From Methylophilaceae bacterium UBA6140 (GTDB lineage: Bacteria > Pseudomonadota > Gammaproteobacteria > Burkholderiales > Methylophilaceae): a DNA stretch of 6,444 nucleotides. This document shows positions 1 to 5,998 of the stretch, in pieces. A model generated the notes under the pieces. That model ran no database searches and was not told the DNA's origin. It saw only the letters and a list, made by a program, of their open reading frames with translations. Every line of letters begins with the position of its first letter. The stretch's first letter is position 1. The stretch is taken from contig DIVE01000022.1 in the NCBI GenBank assembly GCA_002423265.1, forward strand, positions 1 to 6,444, in the 5' to 3' direction. The translations under genes and the position numbers were made by a program.

Positions 1-587
1 ACATGCGGCGGCAGGTAGAGCATATCGCCGGGTTCGAGCAGATACTCCTGCGCGGTGTCAAAATTCTGCAGTATCTTCAGCGGTGCGTTTTCGATCAGTG
101 ACAGATCCTTCTGCTGGCTGATGCGCCACAGACGCTTGCCCTGCCCCTGCAGAAGAAAAACGTCATAGGAATCGAAATGCGGGCCAACGCCGCCGCCGTC
201 GGGCGCAAAGCTGACCATCAAGTCATCCAGCCTCGCGTGCGGAATGAAGTTGAATCGCTGCAGCAATTCGGCCGCTTCCGGCAGATGATGATTGACGCCC
301 TGCACCAGCAGCGTCCAGTGCTTTTTGCCCAAACTGGCAAAACGCGATTCATCGAACGGCCCCTCTTCAACCAGCCACTGTTTTCTGACATATCTGACCA
401 GACGCGATTGCACATCTTCTTCACAGGCCAATCCGGCCAGTTCGTTGCCATCCAGCAAGCCATTGAAACCCGGTATTGCCTGCCGGATCAGTAGCGGTTT
501 TTTCTGCCAGTATTGCTTGAGAAACTGCTTGGGTGAAATGCCGCCCAACAGTATCTTCTGTTGTTGATGGTGAGAATTTTTTTTCAT
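1..587 (-). CDS. roxA: Ribosomal protein uL16 arginine 3-hydroxylase (RoxA/YcfD, JmjC/cupin oxygenase), 5' part only
   Basis: This Fe(II)/2-oxoglutarate-dependent oxygenase hydroxylates an arginine of ribosomal protein uL16 in the E. coli family member YcfD. The minus strand reads 195 codons from an ATG at 587 and runs off the left edge. Visible blocks match the family in order: the N-terminal YWQKKPLLIRQ segment (residues 26-36), DELAGLA-like NELAGLACEEDVQSRLV, the WTLLVQGVNHH segment, DDLMVSFAPDGGGVGPHFDSYDVF, and LEPGDMLYLPPH at the cut. H137-x-D139 is the iron-binding HxD pair (H125/D127 in E. coli). The second iron-binding histidine and the C-terminal dimerisation and winged-helix parts lie outside the window. 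The ATG at 587 gives the usual N-terminal length; in-frame ATGs at 605 and 614 are possible alternatives, and none has a strong Shine-Dalgarno. It is divergent from the peroxiredoxin gene. Family assignment is firm; the exact start is not. Confidence 0.93.
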   Translation of the reverse strand, partial: MKKNSHHQQQKILLGGISPKQFLKQYWQKKPLLIRQAIPGFNGLLDGNELAGLACEEDVQSRLVRYVRKQWLVEEGPFDESRFASLGKKHWTLLVQGVNHHLPEAAELLQRFNFIPHARLDDLMVSFAPDGGGVGPHFDSYDVFLLQGQGKRLWRISQQKDLSLIENAPLKILQNFDTAQEYLLEPGDMLYLPPH

Positions 588-605
588 GCGCTCATCATAG
601 CGCAT
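586..605 (-). promoter_or_regulatory. Perfect 7-bp hairpin over the roxA start codon
   Basis: ATGCGCT (586-592) and AGCGCAT (599-605) are perfect inverted arms around the 6-base loop CATCAT. On the roxA mRNA the A and U of the AUG at 587 fall in the 3' arm, and the in-frame AUG at 605 opens the 5' arm. The minus-strand hexamer TATGAT (599-594), a 5/6 match to a -10 box, lies inside the same element, with 6 bases to the ATG at 587. It could therefore be a translation-damping hairpin, an operator over the promoter, or chance. The symmetry is seen directly; the role is inferred. Confidence 0.4.
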
Positions 606-635
606 TGCAATCATGGAATAGAAATGGGTTAGAAT
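605..635 (+). promoter_or_regulatory. Possible sigma-70 promoter for the bcp-slyD pair
   Basis: TAGAAT (630-635) matches the -10 consensus at 5 of 6 positions. TTGCAA (605-610) matches the -35 at 4 of 6, with a 19-base spacer, which is longer than ideal. Transcription would begin near 642, giving a leader of about 25 bases before the bcp ATG. It lies in the only non-coding gap upstream of bcp, so a promoter is expected here, but this exact placement is tentative. Confidence 0.3.
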
Positions 636-666
636 CGAATCACTGTCATTCAGTTTTCCCCCTCCT

Positions 667-1128
667 ATGCTGCAAATTGGCGATCACGCGCCTGATTTCT
701 CCATCCCCGATGCCGACATGGAGATGTTCAAACTCTCCAGATTACGCGGCAAAACGGTCGTGCTCTATTTCTACCCCAAGGACGATACACCGGGTTGCAC
801 GGTTGAGGCCATCGAGTTCAGCGATCTCGATGACGAGTTTGCCAAAGCCAACACGGTAGTGATCGGCGTCAGCAGAGATGATTGCCTGACCCATGCCGGT
901 TTTCGTGACAAGCATGGCCTCAGCGTTCAATTGCTGTCTGACGTGGATGGCAAGGTCTGCGAGAAATACGGCGTATGGCAGGAAAAGGAAAAAGACGGCG
1001 TACGCAAAATGTGCATTCTGCGTTCAACCTTCGTCATTGATAATGAAGGTAAAATAGCGCATAGCCAGTACGGTGTCGTCGCCAAGGGCCACGCCCACGA
1101 AATACTGAATCTCGTTAAATCACTCTAA
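667..1128 (+). CDS. bcp: Thioredoxin-fold peroxiredoxin, Bcp/PrxQ family
   Basis: This cytoplasmic thiol peroxidase reduces hydrogen peroxide and organic hydroperoxides. It has 153 residues, the normal family length. The N-terminus MLQIGDHAPDF is typical. The active-site loop is YPKDDTPGCT, with peroxidatic Cys44 plus Thr41 and Pro37; Arg119 in RSTF is the other expected active-site residue. The resolving Cys that E. coli Bcp carries five residues after the peroxidatic one is replaced by Ile49 (CTVEAIEFSDL), and the helix-3 Cys of Xylella-type PrxQ is also absent. Remaining cysteines are C73, C98 and C116; C98 matches the Cys in QVCEQFGVW of E. coli Bcp. It is therefore either a 1-Cys enzyme or uses an unusual partner such as C73. 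The start is fixed by homology. No Shine-Dalgarno precedes it; the leader instead reads CCCCCTCCT. slyD follows after 19 bases, probably in the same transcript. Confidence 0.95.
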   Translation: MLQIGDHAPDFSIPDADMEMFKLSRLRGKTVVLYFYPKDDTPGCTVEAIEFSDLDDEFAKANTVVIGVSRDDCLTHAGFRDKHGLSVQLLSDVDGKVCEKYGVWQEKEKDGVRKMCILRSTFVIDNEGKIAHSQYGVVAKGHAHEILNLVKSL

Positions 1129-1147
1129 ATCTTAAGGTACTTTTATC

Positions 1148-1627
1148 ATGCAAATTGCCATGAACACCGTTGTTTCAATGACTTATGAACTCCGCGACAG
1201 CGAAGGCAACATCCTCGAATCCAGCGCAGATCCCGTCAGCTATCTGCATGGCGGCTACGACAACATTTTCCCGCGCGTGGAAGAAGAACTGCACGGCAAA
1301 TCCGTCGGCGATACGGTTGAAATCGGTCTGGAACCGGCTGACGCCTTCGGCGATTACGATGAAGAGCTGGTGCAGATCGAACCGGCCTCCGCCTTCCCGA
1401 CCAAGGATCTGAAAGTCGGCATGCAGTTCGAGGGCGAAGACGAATCCGGCGACGTGATTCTCTACACCGTCACCGACATTCAGGATGACAAGGTCGTGGT
1501 CGACGGCAATCATCCATGGGCCGGTGAACGCGTCCTGTTCAAGGCAACCGTGACCGATGTGCGCAGCGCAGTCAAGGAAGAAGTCGAGCACGGCCATGTA
1601 CATGGCGCCGGCGGCCATCACCATTAA
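1148..1627 (+). CDS. slyD: FKBP-type peptidyl-prolyl isomerase SlyD, short histidine tail
   Basis: SlyD is a cytoplasmic prolyl cis-trans isomerase and chaperone; in E. coli it also delivers nickel for hydrogenase maturation. It has 159 residues. The FKBP core is split (about 1-70 and 127-142), with family signatures VVSMTYELRDSEGN, YLHGG, HGKSVGD and DAFGDYDEELV. The insert-in-flap chaperone domain fills roughly 72-122 and ends in VVDGNHPWAG. The C-terminal tail HGHVHGAGGHHH follows the start of the E. coli tail (HGHVHGAHDHHH) but stops there, lacking the long His/Asp stretch and all cysteine clusters; the protein contains no cysteine. Any metal site must use only histidines, so nickel binding is probably weaker than in E. 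coli. The start ATG aligns with E. coli, and AAGG (1134-1137) lies 10 bases upstream. No convincing terminator follows. Confidence 0.95.
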   Translation: MQIAMNTVVSMTYELRDSEGNILESSADPVSYLHGGYDNIFPRVEEELHGKSVGDTVEIGLEPADAFGDYDEELVQIEPASAFPTKDLKVGMQFEGEDESGDVILYTVTDIQDDKVVVDGNHPWAGERVLFKATVTDVRSAVKEEVEHGHVHGAGGHHH

Positions 1628-1677
1628 ATCCATACCGGTCTGAACACGATGGAGGCGCGGCTCCGTTCAAATCCATC

Positions 1678-2526
1678 ATGAACACAATTCCATCAGCTGA
1701 CGGAAGCGGAATACAGCTGTGCGCACTTGCAGTGCCCATCAGCAAGCACAACTTCAACGAGTGGAGCACTTGCCTGCACACGGCTGGACAGCTTGGCGAA
1801 ATCGAGCCGGATTCGCGCGGCATCGTCATCCGCCAAATAGCGGCGCGTGAAGCCGATCAGCGCGCAAGCCATTCTGAAGCCCCGCAAGCCTTGAATGAAG
1901 GCAAGCCTGCTGACATCGGTTTCGCCGGGTTCTTGCGTGAGGTTTTCAGTTTCCCGCCGCTGGACCGTGAACGGATGAAGTGCCAACCCTGCATGCAGGC
2001 GCAAAATGAGGAAATGCTGCATGTAGTGGTTGGCATGATCAGCCCGCTGACCAAGTTCCGCGTGCTGGGTGCAGGCTTTATCAAGGAAGGGCAATTCATC
2101 GGTGAAGGCAAGGACGCCATTGTCCACGCCGTCAGAAATCACCCGGAATGGGTAATAAAAACGTTGAAAACTGGCGGGGCCGAACGCGCTGGAATCATCG
2201 AGTATTACAGCAATATTCTTGCTGCCGAAGCTGAACTCCGGGTCCCGTCACTGACCCACCTCGGCGATGGCAGACTCCTGCAGAAATTCATTGCCGGCGA
2301 AGCAACTGCCAACAAGCTGTATGCCGCCGAAAGCCTTGCAGCGCAGCAAAAAGCCGACATACTGACAGACAAAGCCCGTCAACTTCTGGGTCTCGAACAA
2401 GGTCAGCTATTCGTCACACAACAGTCATGGAAAGTTGGCGTCGACCCCAGCTATGCCAATTTTCACTTCGATGCCAGCGGCAATCTGTCCGGCTGGATCG
2501 ACCCGTTGTTCAGCATGAGCCGCTGA
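1678..2526 (+). CDS. Unrecognised protein with a small protein-kinase-like C-terminal domain
   Basis: I do not recognise this 282-residue protein as a named family. Its last 150 or so residues carry kinase-fold landmarks in the right order: a glycine loop FIGEGKDAIVHAV (140-152), a beta-3 lysine in WVIKTLK (K161), a helix-C-like stretch with E169 and E175, a hinge-like LLQKFIAGE (200-208), a catalytic-loop-like VDPSYANFHFD (D256, N261), and WIDP with D275 in the DFG position. The His and Arg of HRD are absent, and there is almost no C-lobe after D275. Residues 1-125 match nothing I know; they hold CxxC at 102-105 and no membrane segment or clear signal peptide. The ATG at 1678 has no close Shine-Dalgarno; GGAGG at 1651-1655 is too far, and M113 or M120 could be real starts. 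Codon use resembles the neighbours. It might be cotranscribed with slyD, 50 bases upstream. Atypical kinase, pseudokinase or effector/toxin kinase are all open. Confidence 0.7.
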   Translation: MNTIPSADGSGIQLCALAVPISKHNFNEWSTCLHTAGQLGEIEPDSRGIVIRQIAAREADQRASHSEAPQALNEGKPADIGFAGFLREVFSFPPLDRERMKCQPCMQAQNEEMLHVVVGMISPLTKFRVLGAGFIKEGQFIGEGKDAIVHAVRNHPEWVIKTLKTGGAERAGIIEYYSNILAAEAELRVPSLTHLGDGRLLQKFIAGEATANKLYAAESLAAQQKADILTDKARQLLGLEQGQLFVTQQSWKVGVDPSYANFHFDASGNLSGWIDPLFSMSR

Positions 2527-2537
2527 AACTTTCAGCG
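2521..2537. repeat. Perfect 17-base palindrome joining two convergent stop codons
   Basis: CGCTGAAACTTTCAGCG has 8-base arms around a single centre base (2529). It holds the final Arg and stop (CGC TGA) of the kinase-like gene on the plus strand and the final Arg and stop (CGC TGA) of mutS on the minus strand. As RNA from either strand it would fold into a 7-bp stem with a 3-base loop. There is no U-run on either side, so it is not a classical intrinsic terminator, but it may protect or punctuate both 3' ends. Confidence 0.55.
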
Positions 2538-5096
2538 ACCAGCCCGCCCCAGTAACTCCTTGAGCTGATATAACATCTGCAACGCCTCCCGCGGCGTCAG
2601 CGCATCCGGCTCCATGTTCTCAATTGCCTCCACAACCGGGTGATCCGGCGGCGCTGGCGGCTCGACAGCGGCAGCGAACATATCGCCTTGCAGCCCCGCT
2701 TCTATATTCTGCTGTTCCAGTTGAGTGAGTTTGCGCCGCGCCATCGCCACCACCGATTTCGGGATGCCGGCCAATTGTGCCACCTGCAAGCCGTAACTCT
2801 GGCTGGCCGGGCCTTCTTCGACGCGATGCAGAAAGACAATGCCTTTGCCGTGCTCCACCGCATCGAGGTGGACGTTGGCCGCCTGCTTGAATTCTTCGAC
2901 GATCCGCGTCAACTCGAAATAATGCGTGGCAAACAGCGTATAACTGCGGTTTTTTTCCAGCAACTGACGCGCGACTGCCCAGGCCAGCGATAACCCGTCG
3001 AAAGTCGAGGTGCCGCGACCGATTTCATCCAGCAGCACCAAGCTGTGCTCGGTCGCGTTATGCAGAATGTTGGCGGTTTCGGTCATTTCCACCATGAAGG
3101 TCGAACGGCCGCCGGCCAGATCGTCAGAAGCGCCGATGCGGGTAAAAATCCGGTCTATCTTGCCCATGCGTGCAGAAGTCGCAGGCACATAACAACCGCA
3201 GTGCGCCAGCAGCGTGATCAGAGCGGTCTGCCGCATGAAAGTGGATTTCCCGCCCATATTGGGCCCGGTGATCAGCAACAACTGCCGGTACGGGCTCAGG
3301 CTGACATCGTTGGCGATGAAGGGCTGGGCGATCTGTTCAACCACCGGATGGCGCCCGCCGATGATTTCCAGCCCTGCATCGTCGGCAAATTGCGGTGCCA
3401 CGTAATTCAGCGCTTCGGCCCGTTCGGCAAAGGTGCTCAGCACATCCAGTTGCGCGACCGCAGCTGCATTGCGTTGCAGGTCTGCGATGAAGGGCAGCAT
3501 GGCATCCAGCAATTCCTCGTAAAGCGACTTTTCCCGCGCCAGCGCGCGCTCGTTGGCAGATAACACCTTGTCTTCGAACGCTTTCAGCTCGGGTGTGATA
3601 AAGCGCTCGACGTTTTTCAAGGTCTGCCTGCGGCGATACTCGACCGGCACATGCTCGGCTTGCAGACGGCTGATTTCTATATAAAAACCATGCACGCTGT
3701 TGTATTCGACCTTAAGGTTCTGGATCCCGCTGCGCGCTTTCTCTTCCGCCTCGTAGCGCAACAGAAAATCACCATGATTGGTCTGCAGACTGCGTAATTC
3801 GTCCAGCTCGGCATCATATCCATCGGCGATGACACCGCCTTCGCGCAGCACAGCTGCCGGCTCCTGCCGGATCGCAGCGCCCAACAGCGTCACCGCCGCC
3901 TCAGGCGCCTGCATCTGATCGGCAAGCTTCTGCAGCAGCGACGTATCGCGGCAAATGGCTGCCTGCAAAATTCCGAGCTGGCGCAGACTTTCGCGCAGGC
4001 CGGAAAGATCCCGCGGCCTGGCAGTCTTGAGCGCGATGCGCGCAGTGATGCGCTCGATGTCACCAATCTCCGCCATCACGCTGCGCAGGCCGGTATGGCC
4101 GGATTCAAGCAATGCAGCGATGGCTTGCTGACGAGCCTTGATTGCCGCAACATCGCGCAGCGGATGATGCAGCCAGTGACGCAGCAGGCGAGCGCCCATC
4201 GGCGTTCTGGTGGTATCCAGCAGAGAATACAGGGTCGGCTTTGCCTCCCCCTGCAGAGTCTGGTCTATTTCGAGATTACGGCGCGTCGCAGCATCGAACT
4301 GAATGTAATCCCGGCTGTGTTCGACACTCAGCCTGGCAACATGAGGCAAGGCAGTACGCTGCGTGTGCTTGATGTAATCGAGCAGCGCGCCGGCAGCGGC
4401 GACTGCCGCCGTCAATCCGCCGGCGCCGAAACCGGAAAGGTCGCGCGTTTCGAATTGTCTGGTGAGGGTTTGCAGCGCGGAATCAAGATCAAACTGCCAA
4501 GGCGCCAGCCGTTTCCTGCTACAACCAAGGCCATCGACCGCCGGATGCGAAAAATCGTCGGGCAGCAGCAACTCGGCGGGGCGTATCCGCTGCAATTCCT
4601 GCGCAAGAAGAGCGGGCGCGATTTCGTTGAGGATGAAGTGACCGGCCGCCAGATTGATGCGCGCCAGACCGAGGACGCCATCGCCAGGGCAGACGGCAAG
4701 CAGCAGGTTGTCGCGCGATTCGTCGAGCAGGGCGCTGTCGGTCAATGTGCCCGGCGTCAGTATGCGCGTCACCTGACGCTCGACCGGGCCTTTGGATTTG
4801 GCCGGGTCACCGATCTGCTCGCAGATGGCGACGGCCTCCCCCATCTTCGCCAGCTTGGCCAGATATTGCTCGGCGGCATGATAGGGCACGCCGGCCATCT
4901 TGATCGGCTCGCCATTGGAGGCGCCGCGCCTGGTCAGGGTGATGCCGAGCAGGCGAGCCGCCTTCTCCGCATCGTCGTGGAACAGCTCGTAGAAATCCCC
5001 CATGCGGTAGAACAGCAGCATATCGGGGTGCTCCGCCTTGATGCGCAAATACTGGCGCATCATCGGCGTATGCTGCTGCAAGCTGTCGTCGCTCAA
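2532..5096 (-). CDS. mutS: DNA mismatch repair protein MutS
   Basis: MutS recognises mismatches and small loops and, with ATP, recruits MutL to start repair. The 854 residues match E. coli (853) end to end. Domain I carries the mismatch-wedging Phe35 and Glu37 in GDFYELF. The connector, lever and clamp domains follow, including the lever/clamp stretch around [15 protein letters not shown]. The ATPase has Walker [10 protein letters not shown] (611-619), [10 protein letters not shown], Walker [14 protein letters not shown] (D690, E691) and the FATHYFELT histidine loop. QGDMF (803-807) fits the beta-clamp-binding site, and [19 protein letters not shown] is the C-terminal tetramerisation helix pair. 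The start is a TTG at 5096, supported by AGAGG nine bases upstream and by N-terminal alignment with E. coli; the first in-frame ATG (residue 12) would cut the conserved HTPMM. It begins 5 bases after the suhB stop, so it is probably translated from the suhB transcript. No frameshift or missing motif was seen. Confidence 0.98.
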   Translation of the reverse strand: MSDDSLQQHTPMMRQYLRIKAEHPDMLLFYRMGDFYELFHDDAEKAARLLGITLTRRGASNGEPIKMAGVPYHAAEQYLAKLAKMGEAVAICEQIGDPAKSKGPVERQVTRILTPGTLTDSALLDESRDNLLLAVCPGDGVLGLARINLAAGHFILNEIAPALLAQELQRIRPAELLLPDDFSHPAVDGLGCSRKRLAPWQFDLDSALQTLTRQFETRDLSGFGAGGLTAAVAAAGALLDYIKHTQRTALPHVARLSVEHSRDYIQFDAATRRNLEIDQTLQGEAKPTLYSLLDTTRTPMGARLLRHWLHHPLRDVAAIKARQQAIAALLESGHTGLRSVMAEIGDIERITARIALKTARPRDLSGLRESLRQLGILQAAICRDTSLLQKLADQMQAPEAAVTLLGAAIRQEPAAVLREGGVIADGYDAELDELRSLQTNHGDFLLRYEAEEKARSGIQNLKVEYNSVHGFYIEISRLQAEHVPVEYRRRQTLKNVERFITPELKAFEDKVLSANERALAREKSLYEELLDAMLPFIADLQRNAAAVAQLDVLSTFAERAEALNYVAPQFADDAGLEIIGGRHPVVEQIAQPFIANDVSLSPYRQLLLITGPNMGGKSTFMRQTALITLLAHCGCYVPATSARMGKIDRIFTRIGASDDLAGGRSTFMVEMTETANILHNATEHSLVLLDEIGRGTSTFDGLSLAWAVARQLLEKNRSYTLFATHYFELTRIVEEFKQAANVHLDAVEHGKGIVFLHRVEEGPASQSYGLQVAQLAGIPKSVVAMARRKLTQLEQQNIEAGLQGDMFAAAVEPPAPPDHPVVEAIENMEPDALTPREALQMLYQLKELLGRAGR

Positions 5097-5101
5097 GGCA
5101 G

Positions 5102-5914
5102 TCAGCCTCTGGCTGGCGATTTCAGTTCCGGTGTCAGATGCGGCGTGATGGTTTGCAGTATCTGCGCAAAGACCTTGGGGTTGGCTGCAACGATGTTACC
5201 GGTGTCGATCCAGCTTTCATTGCCTTCAAAATCGCCGACGATACCACCGGCTTCCTGTACCAGCAGCGCACCGGCCGCGATATCCCACTTGGAGAGTCCG
5301 ATTTCCCAGAAACCGTCGAACCAGCCGGCAGCGACATAAGCGAGGTCGAGCGCGGCGGAACCGGGGCGGCGGATACCGGAAGTCTTCTTCACCATGTCCT
5401 TGAACATGCCGAGATAAGCATCGAGATGGGTGAAATCGCGGAACGGAAACCCGGTACCGATGATGGACTCCTGCAATTTGGTGCGGCCGGTAACGCGGAT
5501 GCGTCTGTCGTTGAGAAAAGCGCCGCGGCCCTTGGTCGCTGTAAAGAGATCGTTGCGGTTGGGGTCGTAGACCACCGCCTGCGTCAGCTGCCCCTGATGC
5601 ATGAGGGCGATCGAAATGCAGTATTGCGGAAAGTTGTGCAGAAAGTTGGTCGTGCCGTCGAGCGGATCGATAATCCAGACATACTCTGCATCCTCGTTGC
5701 TGTTGCCGCTCTCTTCGCCGAGAAAACCGTGCGCAGGATAAGCGTCCTTGAGTGTCTCGATGATGACGCGTTCAGCCGCATGGTCAACTTCGCTGACGAA
5801 ATCGTTGTAGGTCTTGCTGCGTATTTTCAGGGCGCCTACATCTTGCGAGGCATGGGTAATGATACTGCCTGCACGGCGCGCGGCTTTCACCGCGTTGGTC
5901 AACATGGGATGCAT
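5102..5914 (-). CDS. suhB: Inositol monophosphatase family protein SuhB
   Basis: SuhB is a Mg-dependent inositol-1-phosphatase; in E. coli its main role is as a Nus-complex partner that supports rRNA antitermination and ribosome assembly. The 270 residues compare with 267 in E. coli, starting with the same MHPML and AARRAG. Metal ligands are visible: E67 in GEESG, D83 and D86 in the [12 protein letters not shown] motif, and D211 in the second motif [37 protein letters not shown] matches the E. coli segment that carries the dimer and RNA-polymerase contact surface. The ATG at 5914 has only a weak AAAG-type Shine-Dalgarno. It leads a probable suhB-mutS transcript and is divergent from trmJ, an arrangement like the E. 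coli suhB/trmJ junction. No anomaly was seen. Confidence 0.96.
   Translation of the reverse strand: MHPMLTNAVKAARRAGSIITHASQDVGALKIRSKTYNDFVSEVDHAAERVIIETLKDAYPAHGFLGEESGNSNEDAEYVWIIDPLDGTTNFLHNFPQYCISIALMHQGQLTQAVVYDPNRNDLFTATKGRGAFLNDRRIRVTGRTKLQESIIGTGFPFRDFTHLDAYLGMFKDMVKKTSGIRRPGSAALDLAYVAAGWFDGFWEIGLSKWDIAAGALLVQEAGGIVGDFEGNESWIDTGNIVAANPKVFAQILQTITPHLTPELKSPARG
5106..5110 (-). promoter_or_regulatory. Shine-Dalgarno supporting the TTG start of mutS
   Basis: The minus strand reads AGAGG inside the last codons of suhB, nine bases before the TTG at 5096. It decides the mutS start in favour of TTG over the downstream ATG pair. Because it lies within suhB coding sequence, ribosomes ending suhB would arrive at it, so the two genes are likely translationally coupled. 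Confidence 0.6.
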
Positions 5915-5958
5915 AAATCACTTTCTGCGATTGCCTCGGTGACTGAGCACGAGGTCGT

Positions 5959-5987
5959 ATTAAAGAGCTGTTAAAATGACATTTTAA
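5959..5987 (-). promoter_or_regulatory. Possible suhB(-mutS) promoter
   Basis: On the minus strand TTAAAA (5987-5982) matches the -35 at 4 of 6 positions and TTTAAT (5964-5959) matches the -10 at 5 of 6, with an ideal 17-base spacer. Transcription would begin near 5952, about 38 bases before the suhB ATG. The -35 element lies in one arm of the 5971-5987 palindrome, so a protein bound there would compete with RNA polymerase. Confidence 0.35.
5971..5987. promoter_or_regulatory. Perfect 17-base palindrome between suhB and trmJ, candidate operator
   Basis: TTAAAATGACATTTTAA consists of 8-base arms around one central base (5979). It sits in the 84-base divergent gap, 57 bases from the suhB ATG and 11 bases from the trmJ ATG. 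It contains TAAAAT (5972-5977), a 5/6 match to a plus-strand -10 that would serve trmJ, and its right arm overlaps the -35 proposed for suhB. No U-run or coding role explains it. It has the size and symmetry of a dimeric regulator site; I do not recognise the regulator. It does not match the Fur or IscR consensus sequences I know. Confidence 0.5.
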
Positions 5988-5998
5988 TGCCTAATTGA

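Noticed and set aside
1593..1606. The 14-base palindrome GCCATGTACATGGC as a protein-binding site
   Set aside because: It is fully explained by the coding of Gly-His-Val-His-Gly in the conserved SlyD tail.
1175..1633. A 152-codon minus-strand open frame opposite slyD
   Set aside because: It is a mirror of the slyD codons with hydrophobic noise. slyD is a full-length family match.
1642..1677. Possible terminator or riboregulator between slyD and the kinase-like gene (GAAC-GGAG/CTCC-GTTC arms, GATGGA/TCCATC pair, AAATCCAT repeat at 1626 and 1669)
   Set aside because: The first stem has a 5-base bulge, the second only 6 pairs with an 18-base loop, and no U-run follows. None is strong enough to call.
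1649..1681. A 10-codon frame (ATG at 1649) whose TGA overlaps the kinase-like ATG as ATGA
   Set aside because: The geometry would suit translational coupling, but it has no ribosome site and such short frames are expected by chance.
1693..2142. A 149-codon minus-strand frame opposite the N-terminal half of the kinase-like gene
   Set aside because: It was considered because that half is unrecognised, but it has no domain, no ribosome site, and would require the plus-strand frame, which is continuous with the kinase-like core, to be spurious there.
4095..5339. A 414-codon plus-strand open frame opposite mutS and the suhB 3' end
   Set aside because: It runs antisense to two certain genes, crosses their boundary and shows no recognisable domain. 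Long open antisense frames are common in GC-rich coding DNA.
5138..5974. A 278-codon plus-strand open frame opposite suhB
   Set aside because: The protein is an arginine- and glutamine-rich shadow of the certain suhB gene, with no motif and no upstream signal.
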